Assembly: GCA_036250195.1 (NCBI GenBank)
Contig: JAVHZZ010000006.1
Coordinates: forward strand, 165,932,424 to 165,996,423
Direction: 5' to 3'
Length of the DNA stretch: 64,000 bases
DNA from: Mixophyes australis
Taxonomy: Eukaryota; Chordata; Amphibia; Anura; Limnodynastidae
Shown here: positions 46,880-58,799 of the stretch, one piece after another
Position numbering within the stretch: position 1 is the first letter of the stretch
Layout: the number at the start of each line of letters is the position of its first letter
Position numbers and translations under genes: made by a program
The notes under the pieces: generated by a model
The model's input: only the letters and a program-made list of their open reading frames with translations
The model's database searches: none
Told to the model about the DNA's origin: nothing

Positions 46880-47065
46880 TGCTATAAATAGTGATATAGG
46901 AGCAAAAACAGCTCAAAATGACATTTTATTTATTTTTCACAATTTTGAATGAATTCTGCATCCAAAACCAAAACATTCAACAAAACCGGTAGCAAAGCCA
47001 AAACACAAAGTTGGCTTAGAGCCGACAGGGTTTCGGTTTTGAGACCGGGTCAGCGCACATCTCTA
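46880..47065 (+). mobile_element. 3' end of a hAT element related to the intact one
   Basis: It ends gcgcacatctcta, resembling tgcacatccctaa at the right end of the element at 59622, and is preceded by a similar layout (a 'ggagcaaaaac' block, then A/T-rich sequence, then ccaaaacc- and ccgaaacc-type motifs on one strand or the other). The 5' part is absent. Confidence 0.5.
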
Positions 47066-47892
47066 ATATATATATTATATTCAAGTTTTAGTTTTCTAAG
47101 TTCATGTTATGCACCCTGTACTTTGTTCATTGTTAAAAACCTGAAAATATACATTTTTCAGGTATTTTTCTGTTAAAGCACGTTATAAAGAATAATAATG
47201 TTTTTTTTCTAATCAACCACTGTTTATATTTTTGTCTTCAATAGTCAATAAAATAACATACCTTTACATCTCAACTGTACCAATTCCATCAGGATAATCC
47301 TGATTTTAGGGGACTATCCTGATCAGCTAGGAACTTGTCCCGCCATGAGGGACAGCTGGCACATATTTCCACTCTTCACTTTACATACATGCTGTGTGAA
47401 CCAGTTAGTGGTGCACTCTATATATAAGGGAAGATGGGAGGGAGATGTAGGTGGTTGGAGGGAAATGCAAGCTATGCCCTACATGGAGCTAGTCACGCCC
47501 ACTACACCCAACTGGCCACACCCACACTCTGGTGGGATGGCACTTCTCATAATAGGTCCTTAATAATTTTCAGGCCCAGGCCCATGTGGCTCTTAATCTG
47601 GCCCTGCCCCTCTGAACCCTTTTATATATACCAGCTCCTCCTTTTTACACTTCATTCCATTTTCCAGTATGACACCCCGACTATGCTATTTGAGGCAGAC
47701 GTATTACTAATATGGGCTTTCTTCACTATTGACCCAGTTCATAGAATATTGTTTCAATAAATCTAGCTGACTTTTATTTTTCAATTTGCAAGATTACTGG
47801 AAGTTTAAAAATTAAAGAAAATTAAAGCAACATTAAATAATACAACTCATCAAACACATGACTAAATAAAACCCGAAAAGGGTCAAGAAAAA

Positions 47893-47922
47893 TTCCTTTT
47901 TTTTTTTTTTTTTTTTTTTTAC
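47893..47922. repeat. Poly(T) tract
   Basis: A run of more than 20 T; possibly the complement of a retroposed poly(A) tail, but no associated gene copy is recognised. Confidence 0.6.
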
Positions 47923-48099
47923 AACCAGGCATCCCATTTAAACAAAAACTCTTTAATATACCACGGTTCCAGAGATGTGGTCAGTCTATCCTCCATGGCC
48001 TCACTAATCTCCTCTTTGGTGTATAGTATATTGGATATACTATAGGATATACTATATCCTATATATTTATGTTCATTATATTATATTCTTCTCTGGTCA

Positions 48100-48545
48100 G
48101 CCATTGACTGTCACCTTTCCTCCCCTCTGGTAGTCACCTCTCAACCTGTATCCAAGATTTCTTCCGTGCTGCCCCCTACCATTGTAACGATCTCCCTCGC
48201 TCTATCAGACTATCCCTAGCCTGTATAGCTTCAAACTGTCATTGAATACATACCTTTTTACAAAACCCTAGCAGCCCCCTATTTCGTCATGCAGTATACC
48301 ATGACCGTCTTTCATCCTCCATCTCTCACATTCTTGCCCTCAGATTGCCTCACATCTGTCAACTGTTTGTCTGTATCTTTCCCTTTAGATTGTAAGCTCC
48401 AGTGAGCAGGTCCCTCTTCCCTTCTGTTCTCATTACCTAACTTTTGCTCACAGACTACACTGCCCACGTCCTCCTTGGACTCTCTGCCCGTTGACTCCAC
48501 TCCTCCATCGTCTTCCCACCTCTTTCAGTGGCTCTAAACCTAATA
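48100..48545 (+). pseudogene. LINE (L2-type) 3'-end fragment
   Basis: Degraded counterparts of the ORF2 C-terminus are visible (ttccgtgctgccccctacca resembling the 'fRaApTLW' block; cattgaatacatacctt resembling the 'LKthLF' block), followed by the 3' UTR motif gattgtaagctccagtgagcagg common to frog L2 elements. Confidence 0.6.
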
Positions 48546-51140
48546 ATTGCGCCCACGCTAATGGACACCCCAGTAGCTGTGTTGAGTTATTTGTTAATGC
48601 GAACAGAAAACCTTGTACATTGTACTTTTAACAGAACATTTGAAGCTCACTCTCAAAGCTTCCCCATAGCATAGTGTATTATATACTTAATGATTACTCC
48701 CATAGAACACCATTAACACTTCTGAACGCTGCAGGTATTGTAAAAATTGACACGAAGCAAAAAGAAGTGAATGTTTGTCAGAAAGGTTATGTACACATCC
48801 ATTTTCTTATATTATTTTTTTGATTATTGGCATTAAAATGCAAATAATAGGCTTTATGAAGGTATGTTAAACACTTAAAATGAACTGTTCTAGGTACAAG
48901 CCCAAGGTAGCCTGCAGAAACGAACCTCTCCTTCTGTATTCTTATGGAATCAAATGTCTTCCCATAGATACATTATTTCTAGTTTTTTTTAGGATTCTGT
49001 TACATAATCTAAGTGGTGACTTATCCAATTAATTTCCCAAGAGAAATGTTAGTTCATATGGTGAAATAATGGCTTATTACTGTATATATTCATCCTCGTT
49101 TCTATTATCGCTTTCTGCACATTTAGATTTTGCCTTTAGGTGGCAGCACAAGGTAATGTATGGTCTATACAAAGATCACAAATAATTTACAATAAGCTTT
49201 GCTTATTAGCACTCGAAAGCAGCATCATGTGTATTTGTTTTATAGAAAGAAAAAATAATATCTACTGTAATTTACTTTCTCATATCCCTTCCCTAAGATC
49301 ATTTTTTATTTAACAGGTAGACCCAAAACATTAACATGTTTAAGAGATGCAGCTAGGTAAACAGCCACCCAAGGTGTGGGATAGGAATGAAAAACATACA
49401 TTTTAGGTAGATGTCCCCTTCAGGTATGTAGTATATTGGATGTGTATGTTAAATAGTAACGTTATTCCCTATAGACACAGAATAATGTGTAGTGGGTGGT
49501 TGGTCAAATTTTCTGTTTCAGATATAAGTTTATTGGCTGTAGGGCTTAACACACTAGTTCTAACTACAAACGCCGCTACTTGCTACACAAATTGGTGGGC
49601 TATACTGCACAGATAAGTTAATTTGGCAAGCATCAGTTCCACTTGATTTTTTTCCGACAAAATGATTGCTTTGGCCCTCACATACATATGACACAGGTCT
49701 CTGATCATGGAGCTTCTCCGCTAGATGGACAATGAAAATAGCGGTTGTGCAGGCCTGCCGTAGTGCTTGGTGTTCCAGTTGGGAGCACTGCTGAGCTTGA
49801 AATAATGTCTGAACCTAATCCCTATTTAGTAAAGACCTGAAGGCCAGTGCAGCAAGCTCAGTGGCGAGAGCGTTTAGCTGCTTAGTCAGAGAGACAGTTA
49901 TGTTTACTGTATATGGGGGTCGCTTAATGATGATCCGACAAAGGTAACAAGGTCAGAGAAGCCTTAGTTGGATTTGTGGGGTGCACCGCTATTAACAGAG
50001 GTGTTAGGGGTACCATTATTTAGTATTCAGATGGAGGCAGCAAGATCCACAGAGTTTGTATTGCAAGCAGTAATGTCCACCTAGTGACCAAACCAATGGC
50101 TAGAGTGAGGTAGGTATACTTCACAGGCAGGAGTGGTGAGCAGAGCAGAAAGAGTGATGCTAGCTGAGTATTGTAAGTGGGCCATATCTGCAGGGCATGA
50201 CCTCCTGATATGAAGGGCTGCCTAGAATACCCTGGTTCGTAGGAGGCATGATTGTTGTTACCACTAAAGGTGAGGATGATATAGACATTTAGAACTGATA
50301 TTGTTGGCCTTAGATGTATAACACTTGCAGGCCGGAACAGATAGTCCACAAAGCTTTAACTGTAGAAGGCAACAATCAATCCACGTAATACCCACTGTGT
50401 GAGGGATCATAGGCCTTGGTCTACACAGATGGTTTTTGTTGAGTATGAGAAGTCAAACTAACTGTAGGCAGGTAGCAAGTGGTGATTTAGAGTGAGAGAT
50501 GCCGCTAAAATATCCAAAGTTTGTAGATAGTTAGCAGAGCAAAGTCGTGCATCTTTCCTCCTCAACAGTCAAGACACACTTGCAACCTTTGCCACAGACC
50601 ATTTCTAGACTTGTGATATTAATGAAAGGGTTGTCTGGAACTAGAGGAACTGAAAGAAATCAGCCATATATCTTTTCGGTACTGCTCTAGAAGCAAGCAG
50701 AGAGCCGCATGATTGAATTAAATGGGTGGGGGTGTTTGAAGGTAAAGGAGATGACAAATAAAAACAAACTATACATTGCAAACACTCCCAACTGTTAATA
50801 AATATCTACTTCCACTGAGTAGGTGACAATGCATTGAAGGAGGTAATCTGGAGCGCTGTCCCGACATGACTTTCATAATAAATTGCTCCGTTAATCCATC
50901 TGTCATTGCTGCGATGACAGATGATACTTACAAGGGCTAAAGTGTGAACCATGGCAAATAGGCCCCTATAAGATGCTGGTGACCTGAAATCTCTGCATCA
51001 CATATGCTGAAAAAACCTGCACCACTGTGTACTTTCACAAAGTGAAGTACATGATGTGTTGAATCAGAATCCTGTGATTAATGAAGTTAGCAGCAGAAGT
51101 GTGTTTGTAAAACTAGGTATGCAGGATCCTACATACCCTT
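48546..51140. other. No gene recognised
   Basis: About 2.6 kb without a recognisable protein, RNA or transposon end; the frame at 50020-50349 has no known domain. Confidence 0.4.
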
Positions 51141-51307
51141 ATAAAAACTAGGGATGAGCGCACTCGGATTTATGAAATCCGAGCCCACCCGAACGTTGCG
51201 GATCCGAGTCGGATCCGAGACAGATCCGGGTATTGGCGCCAAATTCAAAAGTGAAACTGAGGCTCTGACTCATAATCCCGTTGTCGGATCTCGCGATACT
51301 CGGATCC

Positions 51308-51340
51308 TATAAATTCCCCGCTAGTCGCCGCCATCTTCAC
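51308..51340 (+). promoter_or_regulatory. Putative hAT promoter: TATA box and YY1-like site
   Basis: TATAAAT at 51308-51314 is followed 13 bp later by GCCGCCATCTT (51327-51337), a YY1-type initiator context. This is a plausible transcription start for the transposase; not tested. Confidence 0.5.
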
Positions 51341-51379
51341 TCGGGCATTGATCAGGGTAGAGGGAGGGTGTGTTAGGTG

Positions 51380-51600
51380 GTCCTCTGTGCTGTTTAGTTC
51401 TGTGCTGTTTAGTTCTGTGCTGTTTAGTGCTGTGCTGTTTAGTGCTGTGCTGTGCTGTGCTGTGCTGTGCTGTGCTGTGTTCTGCAGTATCAGTCCAGTG
51501 GTGCTGTGTGCTGTGCTCTGTCCTTCTGAGGTCAGTGGTGCTGCTGGGTCCTGTGCTGTGTCCTGTTCAGTCCAGTGGTGCTGTGTCCTGTGCTCTGTGC
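51380..51600 (+). repeat. Short-period GTGCTGT-type repeats
   Basis: ctgtgctgtttagttctgtg and tgctgtgctgtgctg runs precede the larger repeats. They are low-complexity and noncoding. Confidence 0.8.
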
Positions 51601-51718
51601 TTCTAAGGGCATAGTTATTTCCCCAATATTCCCCTGTGTTTAAAAAAATAAAAAAAAGTTATTTTAAAAAATACCAAAAACTACTTTAATATTTTTTAAT
51701 TACCACAAAATTTTCACA

Positions 51719-53590
51719 ACCAATCCTGCAGTATAAGCCCATTGGTACTGCAATATTACCAAGTTCACACATTCAGCAGTAAAAGTCCAGTGGTACTGCA
51801 ATATTACAAAGTTTACACATTCTGCAGTATCAGTCCAGTGGTGCTGTGTCCTGTGCTCTGTCCTGCTGAGTTCAGTAGTGCTGCTGGGTCCTGCGCTGTG
51901 TCCTGTTCAGTCCAGTGGTGCTGTGTCCTGTGCTCTGTGCTTCTAAGGGCATAGTTTTTTCCCCATTATTCCCAAGTTTTTAAAAAATAAAAAAAAAGTA
52001 AAAAATAATAAATTTAAAAAAAAAAAAATATATAATAATTATAACCAAATTTGCAAAACCAATCCAGCATTATAAGTCCATTGGTACTGCAATATTACCA
52101 AGTTCACACATTCTGCAGTATCAGTCCAGTGGTGCTGTGTCCTGTGCTCTGTCCTGCTGAGTTCCGTAGTGCTGCTGGGTCCTGTGCCGTGTCCTGTTCA
52201 GTCCAGTGGTGCTGTGTCCTGTGCTCTGTGCTTCTAAGGGCATAGTTATTTCCCCACTATTCCCAAGTTTTGTAAAAATAAAAAAAAAGTAAAAAAAAAG
52301 TAAAAAATTAAAAAAAACAAATAAATATAATAATTATAACCAAATTTGCAAAACCAATCCAGCATTATAAGTCCATTGGTACTGCAATATTACCAAGTTC
52401 ACACATTCTGCAGTATCAGTCCAGTGGTGCTGTGTCCTGTGCTCTGTCCTGCTGAGTTCCGTAGTGCTGCTGGGTCCTGTGCCGTGTCCTGTTCAGTCCA
52501 GTGGTGCTGTGTCCTGTGCTCTGTGCTTCTAAGGGCATAGTTATTTCCCCACTATTCCCAAGTTTTGTAAAAATAAAAAAAAAGTAAAAAATAATAAATT
52601 TAAAAAAAAAAAAATATATAATAATTATAACCAAATTTGCAAAACCAATCCAGCATTATAAGTCCATTGGTACTGCAATATTACCAAGTTCACACATTCT
52701 GCAGTATCAGTCCAGTGGTGCTGTGTCCTGTGCTCTGTCCTGCTGAGTTCCGTAGTGCTGCTGGGTCCTGTGCCGTGTCCTGTTCAGTCCAGTGGTGCTG
52801 TGTCCTGTGCTCTGTGCTTCTAAGGGCATAGTTATTTCCCCACTATTCCCAAGTTTTGTAAAAATAAAAAAAAAGTAAAAAAAAAGTAAAAAATTAAAAA
52901 AAACAAATAAATATAATAATTATAACCAAATTTGCAAAACCAATCCAGCATTATAAGTCCATTGGTACTGCAATATTACCAAGTTCACACATTCTGCAGT
53001 ATCAGTCCAGTGGTGCTGTGTCCTGTGCTCTGTCCTGCTGAGTTCCGTAGTGCTGCTGGGTCCTGTGCCGTGTCCTGTTCAGTCCAGTGGTGCTGTGTCC
53101 TGTGCTCTGTGCTTCTAAGGGCATAGTTATTTCCCCACTATTCCCAAGTTTTGTAAAAATAAAAAAAAAGTAAAAAAAAAGTAAAAAATTAAAAAAAACA
53201 AATAAATATAATAATTATAACCAAATTTGCAAAACCAATCCAGCATTATAAGTCCATTGGTACTGCAATATTACCAAGTTCACACATTCTGCAGTATCAG
53301 TCCAGTGGTGCTGTGTCCTGTGCTCTGTCCTGCTGAGTTCCGTAGTGCTGCTGGGTCCTGTGCCGTGTCCTGTTCAGTCCAGTGGTGCTGTGTCCTGTGC
53401 TCTGTGCTTCTAAGGGCATAGTTATTTCCCCACTATTCCCAAGTTTTGTAAAAATAAAAAAAAAGTAAAAAAAAGTAAAAAATAAAAAAAAAAAAAATAT
53501 ATAATAATTATAACCAAATTTGCAAAACCAATCCAGCAGTATAAGTCCATTGGTACTGCAATATTACCAAGTTCACACATTCTGCAGTAT
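51719..53590 (+). repeat. ~295-bp tandem repeats upstream of the transposase (five near-identical, two or more diverged)
   Basis: Successive units begin near 52051, 52346, 52637, 52932 and 53227 (spacing 295, 291, 295, 295), with diverged copies before and a truncated one just ahead of the start codon. Each holds aagtccattggtactgcaat, cacacattctgcagtatcag and cctgtgctctgtcctgctga, and an A-rich end. The 64-codon frames inside are repeat artefacts. Confidence 0.95.
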
Positions 53591-53605
53591 CTTGTGCTAC
53601 ATATA

Positions 53606-56602
53606 ATGGAGACCAAAAATTTGGAGGATAAAGTAGGGAAAGATCAAGACCCACTTCCTCCTAATGTTGAAGCTGCTGCCACTAGTCATGACATAGACGA
53701 TGAAATGCCATCAACGTCGTCTTCCAAGCCCGATGCCCAATCTCGTAGTACCGGGCATGTAAAATCCAAAAAGCCCAAGTTAAGAAAAAGTAGCAAAAAG
53801 AGAAACTTAAAATCATCTGAGGAGAAACGTAAAGTTGCCAATATGCCATTTACGACACGGAGTGGCAAGGAACGGCTTAGGCCCTGGCCCGTGTTCATGA
53901 CTAGTGGTTCAGCTTCACCCACGGATCTTAGCCCTCCTCCTCCTCCCCCCCCCTACAAAAAATTGAAGAGAGTTATGCTGTCAGCAACAAAACAGCAAAC
54001 AACTCTGCCTTCTAAAGAGAAATTATCACAAATCCCCAAGGCGAGTCCAAGCGTGTTGGTGGTTGTCAAGCCTGACCTTCCCATCACTGTACGGGAAGAG
54101 GTGGCTCGGGAGGAGGCTATTGATGATGTAGCTGGCGCTGTGGAGGAACTTGATGATGAGGATGGTGATGTGGTTATTGTAAATGAGGCACCAGGGGGGG
54201 AAACAGCTGATGTCCATGGGATGAAAAAGCCCATCGTCATGCCTGGTCAGAAGACCAAAAAATGCACCTCTTCGGTCTGGAGTTATTTTTATCCAAATCC
54301 AGACAACCAATGTATGGCAATATGTAGCTTATGTAAAGCTCAAATAAGCAGGGGTAAGGATCTTGCCCACCTAGGAACATCCTCCCTTATACGTCACCTG
54401 AATAACCTTCATAGTTCAGTGGTTAGTTCAGGAACTGGGGCTAGGACCCTCATCGGTACAGGGACACCTAAATCCCGTGGTCCAGTTGGATACACACCAG
54501 CAACACCCTCCTCGTCAACTTCCTCCACAATCTCCATCAGATTCAGTCCTGCAGCCCAAGTCAGCAGCCAGACTGAGTCCTCCTCAATACGGGATTCATC
54601 CGAGGAATCCTGCAGCGGTACGCCTACTACTGCCACTGCTGCTGTTGCTGCTGTTAGTCGGTCATCTTCCCAGAGGGGAAGTCGTAAGACCGCTAAGTCT
54701 TTCACCAAACAATTGACCGTCCAACAGTCGTTTGCCATGACCACCAAATACGATAGTAGTCACCCTATTGCAAAGCGTATAACTGCGGCTGTAACTGCAA
54801 TGTTGGTGTTAGACGTGCGCCCGGTGTCCGCCATCAGTGGAGTGGGATTTAGAGGGTTGATGGAGGTATTGTGTCCCCGGTACCAAATCCCCTCGAGATT
54901 CCACTTCACTAGGCAGGCGATACCAAAAATGTACAGAGAAGTACGATCAAGTGTCCTCAGTGCTCTTAAAAATGCGGTTGTACCCACTGTCCACTTAACC
55001 ACGGACATGTGGACAAGTGGTTCTGGGCAAACGAAGGACTATATGACTGTGACAGCCCACTGGGTTGATGCATCCCCTTCCGCAGCAACAGCAACAGCTG
55101 CATCAGTAGCAGCATCTACAAAATGGCTGCTCATGCAAAGGCAGGCAACATTGTGCATTACAGGCTTTAATAAGAGGCACAACGCTGACAACATATTAGA
55201 GAAAATGAGGGAAATTATCTCCCAGTGGCTTACCCCACTTAGACTCTCATGGGGATTTGTGGTGTCAGACAATGCCAGTAACATTGTGCGGGCATTAAAT
55301 ATGGGCAATTTCCAGCACGTCCCATGTTTTGCCCACACCATTAATTTGGTGGTGCAGCATTACCTCAAGAGTGACAGGGGTGTGCAGGAGATGCTTGCGG
55401 TGGCCCGCAAAATTGCTGGACACTTTCGGCATTCAGCCAGTGCCTACCGCAGACTAGAGGCACATCAAAAAAGCTTGAACCTGCCCTGCCATCACCTCAA
55501 ACAAGAGGTTGTGACGCGCTGGAACTCCACCCTCTATATGCTGCAGAGGATGGAGGAGCAGCAAAAGGCCATTCAGGCCTACACAGCCACCTACGACATA
55601 GGCAAAGGAGTGGGGATGCGCCTGAGTCAAGCGCAGTGGAGACTGATTTCCGTGTTGTGCAAGGTTCTGCAGCCATTTGAACTTGCCACACGAGAAGTCA
55701 GTTCCGACACTGCCAGCTTGAGTCAGGTCATTCCCCTGATCAGGCTGTTGCAGAAGCAGCTGGAGAAAGTGAGGGAGGAGCTGGTAAGCCATTGCGATTA
55801 CAGCAAGCATGTAGCTCTTGTGGATGTAGCCCTTCGTACGCTTTGCCAGGATCCGAGGGTGGTCACTCTTTTAAAGTCAGAGGAATACATTCTGGCCACC
55901 GTGCTCGATCCTCGGTTTAAAGCGTATGTTGTGTCTCTGTTTCCGGCGGACACAAGTCTACAGCGGTGCAAAGACCTGCTGGTCAGGAGATTGTCCTCTG
56001 AAGAGGACCGTGACATGCCAACAGCTCCACCCTCATTTTCTTCCACATCTATGGCTGCGAGGAAAAAGCTCAGTTTTCCCAAAAGAGGCACTGGCGGGGA
56101 TGCTGATAACATCTGGTCCGGACTGAAGGACCTGCCAACCATTGCAGACATGTCTACTCTCGCTGCATTGGATGCTGTGACGATAGAAAAAATTGTGGAT
56201 GATTACTTTGCTGACACCATCCAAGTAGACATGTCAGACAGTCCATATTGTTACTGGCAGGAAAAAAAGGCAGTTTGGAAGCCCCTGTACAAACTGGCTC
56301 TATTTTACCTGAGTTGTCCCCCCTCCAGTGTGTACTCGGAAAGAGTTTTTAGTGCAGCGGGGAACCTGGTCAGTGAGCGGCGAAGGAGGTTGCTTCCTCA
56401 CAACGTTGAAAAAATGATGTTTATAAAAATGAATAATCAATTCCTCAATGAAGTACAGCACTGCCCTCCAGATACTACAGAGGGACCTGTGGTTGTGGAG
56501 TCCAGCGGGGACGAATTGATAATGTGTGATGAGGAGGAAGTACACACTGTAGGGGGAGAGGAATCAGAGGTTGAGGATGAGGACGACATCTTGCCTCAGT
56601 AG
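53606..56602 (+). CDS. hAT-family transposase with BED zinc finger (ZBED1-like), 998 aa
   Basis: Cut-and-paste transposase of the element. The start is the ATG at 53606 (METKNLEDK); the open frame extends four codons upstream only through a GTG. A Pro/Ser/Lys-rich N-terminal arm is followed by a BED finger at about residues 220-271 with C240, C243, H264 and H269. The RNase H-like core shows TTDMWTSGSG (D467), VVSDNASNI (D555), CFAHTINLVV (C574/H577) and VTRWNSTLYML (W639). The hAT C-terminal dimerisation block (about 883-942) has YSERVFSAAGNLVSERRRRL and an acidic tail. There is no internal stop or frameshift. The same family gave rise to host ZBED genes, but the surrounding TIRs and target duplication show this one is a transposon gene. 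Confidence 0.96.
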   Translation: METKNLEDKVGKDQDPLPPNVEAAATSHDIDDEMPSTSSSKPDAQSRSTGHVKSKKPKLRKSSKKRNLKSSEEKRKVANMPFTTRSGKERLRPWPVFMTSGSASPTDLSPPPPPPPYKKLKRVMLSATKQQTTLPSKEKLSQIPKASPSVLVVVKPDLPITVREEVAREEAIDDVAGAVEELDDEDGDVVIVNEAPGGETADVHGMKKPIVMPGQKTKKCTSSVWSYFYPNPDNQCMAICSLCKAQISRGKDLAHLGTSSLIRHLNNLHSSVVSSGTGARTLIGTGTPKSRGPVGYTPATPSSSTSSTISIRFSPAAQVSSQTESSSIRDSSEESCSGTPTTATAAVAAVSRSSSQRGSRKTAKSFTKQLTVQQSFAMTTKYDSSHPIAKRITAAVTAMLVLDVRPVSAISGVGFRGLMEVLCPRYQIPSRFHFTRQAIPKMYREVRSSVLSALKNAVVPTVHLTTDMWTSGSGQTKDYMTVTAHWVDASPSAATATAASVAASTKWLLMQRQATLCITGFNKRHNADNILEKMREIISQWLTPLRLSWGFVVSDNASNIVRALNMGNFQHVPCFAHTINLVVQHYLKSDRGVQEMLAVARKIAGHFRHSASAYRRLEAHQKSLNLPCHHLKQEVVTRWNSTLYMLQRMEEQQKAIQAYTATYDIGKGVGMRLSQAQWRLISVLCKVLQPFELATREVSSDTASLSQVIPLIRLLQKQLEKVREELVSHCDYSKHVALVDVALRTLCQDPRVVTLLKSEEYILATVLDPRFKAYVVSLFPADTSLQRCKDLLVRRLSSEEDRDMPTAPPSFSSTSMAARKKLSFPKRGTGGDADNIWSGLKDLPTIADMSTLAALDAVTIEKIVDDYFADTIQVDMSDSPYCYWQEKKAVWKPLYKLALFYLSCPPSSVYSERVFSAAGNLVSERRRRLLPHNVEKMMFIKMNNQFLNEVQHCPPDTTEGPVVVESSGDELIMCDEEEVHTVGGEESEVEDEDDILPQ

Positions 56603-57093
56603 AGCCTGTTTAGTCTGTACAGGGAGAGATGAATAGCTTTTTTGGTGTGGGGGCCCAAACAAACCAATCATTTCAGTCAAAGTTGTTTGGTAGGCCCTGT
56701 CGCTGAAATGATTTGTGTGTTAAAGTGTGCATGTCCTATTTCAACAGCAGACCTCTCAACTGCAGCTCATCCCTCCTCTGCGGGGATAATGTCTCCTGTG
56801 CTCTGACACGTCACTCTGTGTACTCTCAGCCTCAGGATCTGACACTACAGCTACCATGCCTCTTGTAGCAGCCCTCACTCCAGGGCCTCTTCCATGTGCA
56901 GTGTCCCCCTCTCTCTTGGGTTCACTATAGTGGCATGGAGTTCTCCCCCATCATCCAGGGCACACATTCCTTGCCCTGGCTCAGTCACCACGCTCAGACT
57001 TCCAGGCAATGCTGGGGGAGCCTGGGAGCTTCCACCCCAGGTCCCCAGCTACAACTCTCCTCTCCTGTGTCTTCTCTCTCTTTCTGACACTTT

Positions 57094-58620
57094 AAAGATC
57101 GTGCCTTTAAATGAAAAAGTCAGTCTTCATTGCACGACTATGTGCAAGTGCAACAGGGACATTTTTTTGGGTTTACAAAGTCAAACAATAACACTACGAC
57201 CCTGTCTGTCTGGGGTCTGTCAATGACGAATTGTCTGGAGCATGTTTGGAGGAGGTATTGTGGCCCCGGTATCAAATTGGGTACCGGGGCCACCCCACTA
57301 TGCAGTCCAGATACTTGTTTGGTGGAATTCAGACCAGTTGAGGGTTTTATTATTATATTGTGTGGACCACTCTATCTATACCACACTACAACTCTATACC
57401 ACTCTATTTCCTACTTTAATTCTATTTAATTCTATTTCCTACTTTAATTCTATTACTAATTAATTACCATAAAGAGGAACAAAAAAAACCAATTTTACCA
57501 AAAGTATAATATGACTTAGACTTACAAACACTACACTTGAAAGATCGTGCCTTTAAATGAAAAAGTCAGTCTTCATTGCACGACTATGTGCAAGTGCAAC
57601 AGGGACATTTTTTTGGGTTTACAAAGTCAAACAATAACACTACGACCCTGTCTGTCTGGGGTCTGTCAATGACGAATTGTCTGGAGCATGTTTGGAGGAG
57701 GTATTGTGGCCCCGGTATCAAATTGGGTACCGGGGCCACCCCACTATGCAGTCCAGATACTTGTTTGGTGGAATTCCGACACGTGGAGGGTTTTTAAATT
57801 ATATTGTGGCCTCGGTACCAAATTGTGTACCGGGGCCACCCCACTACGCAGTCCAGATACTTGTTTGGTGGAATTCAGACCAGTTGAGGGTTTTATTATT
57901 ATATTGTGTGGACCACTCTATCTATACCACACTACAACTCTATACCACTCTATTTCCTACTTTAATTCTATTTAATTCTATTTCCTACTTTAATTCTATT
58001 ACTAATTAATTACCATAAAGAGGAACAAAAAAAACCAATTTTACCAAAAGTATAATATGACTTAGACTTACAAACACTACACTTGAAAGATCGTGCCTTT
58101 AAATGAAAAAGTCAGTCTTCATTGCACGACTATGTGCAACAGGGACAGTTTTTTTGTTTACAAAGTCAACTAATAACACTTGGACCCTGTCTGTCTTTAA
58201 CATACTTGATGGGATCTCAATGACGAATTGTCTGTAGCATGTTTGGAGGAGGTATTGTGGCCCCGGTATCAAATTGTGTACCGGGGCCACCACACTACGC
58301 AGTCCAGATACTTGTTTGGTGGAATTCTGACACGTGGAGGGTGTATTTATTTTATTGTGGCCCCGGTATCAAATTGGGTACCGGGGCCACCCCACTACGC
58401 AGTCCAGATACTTGTTTGGTGGAATTCTGACACGTGGAGGGTGTATTTATTTTATTGTGGCCCCGGTATCAAATTGGGTACCGGGGCCACCCCACTACGC
58501 AGTCCAGATACTTGTTTGGTGGAATTCTGACACGTGGAGGGTTTTTTAATTATATTGTGGCCTCGGTACCAAATTGTGTACCGGGGCCACCACACTACGC
58601 AGTCAAGATAGATAGATGCG
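57094..58620 (+). repeat. Nested tandem repeats 3' of the transposase (~446/547-bp and ~100-bp units)
   Basis: gatcgtgcctttaaatgaaa starts at about 57097, 57543 and 58090, marking a large unit whose last interval is longer by one 100-bp subunit. The ~100-bp subunit, present about seven times, contains ggccccggtatcaaattggg and taccggggcc (10-bp complementary arms) and cgcagtccagatacttgttt. Confidence 0.92.
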
Positions 58621-58799
58621 TATCATAGATAAAGTACATTCAGTGGTGTGGGGCAAATTGAAAAATATTCCAAATGCACTGACATTATCAAAAACAAGAG
58701 GTTGTCACACGCTAAAACTCCAACATGTATATGATGGAGAGGATGGAGGAGCAGCCGTATGTGTAGTGTAATGCAGATCTGTTGAAGGTTTTTTATATA

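Noticed and set aside
52051..53421. Series of identical 64-codon frames
   Set aside because: They are copies of a tandem repeat in the noncoding leader of the hAT element, not a gene family.
53686..56545. Numerous minus-strand frames of 60-118 codons
   Set aside because: They are antisense shadows of the transposase coding sequence.
53606..56602. Host ZBED-type domesticated gene
   Set aside because: The coding region is enclosed by hAT ends and an exact 8-bp target duplication, so it is still a transposon gene.
57130..58549. Overlapping 63-110 codon frames with repeated VAPVSNWVPGPP-type text
   Set aside because: They follow the tandem repeats downstream of the transposase and have no independent support.
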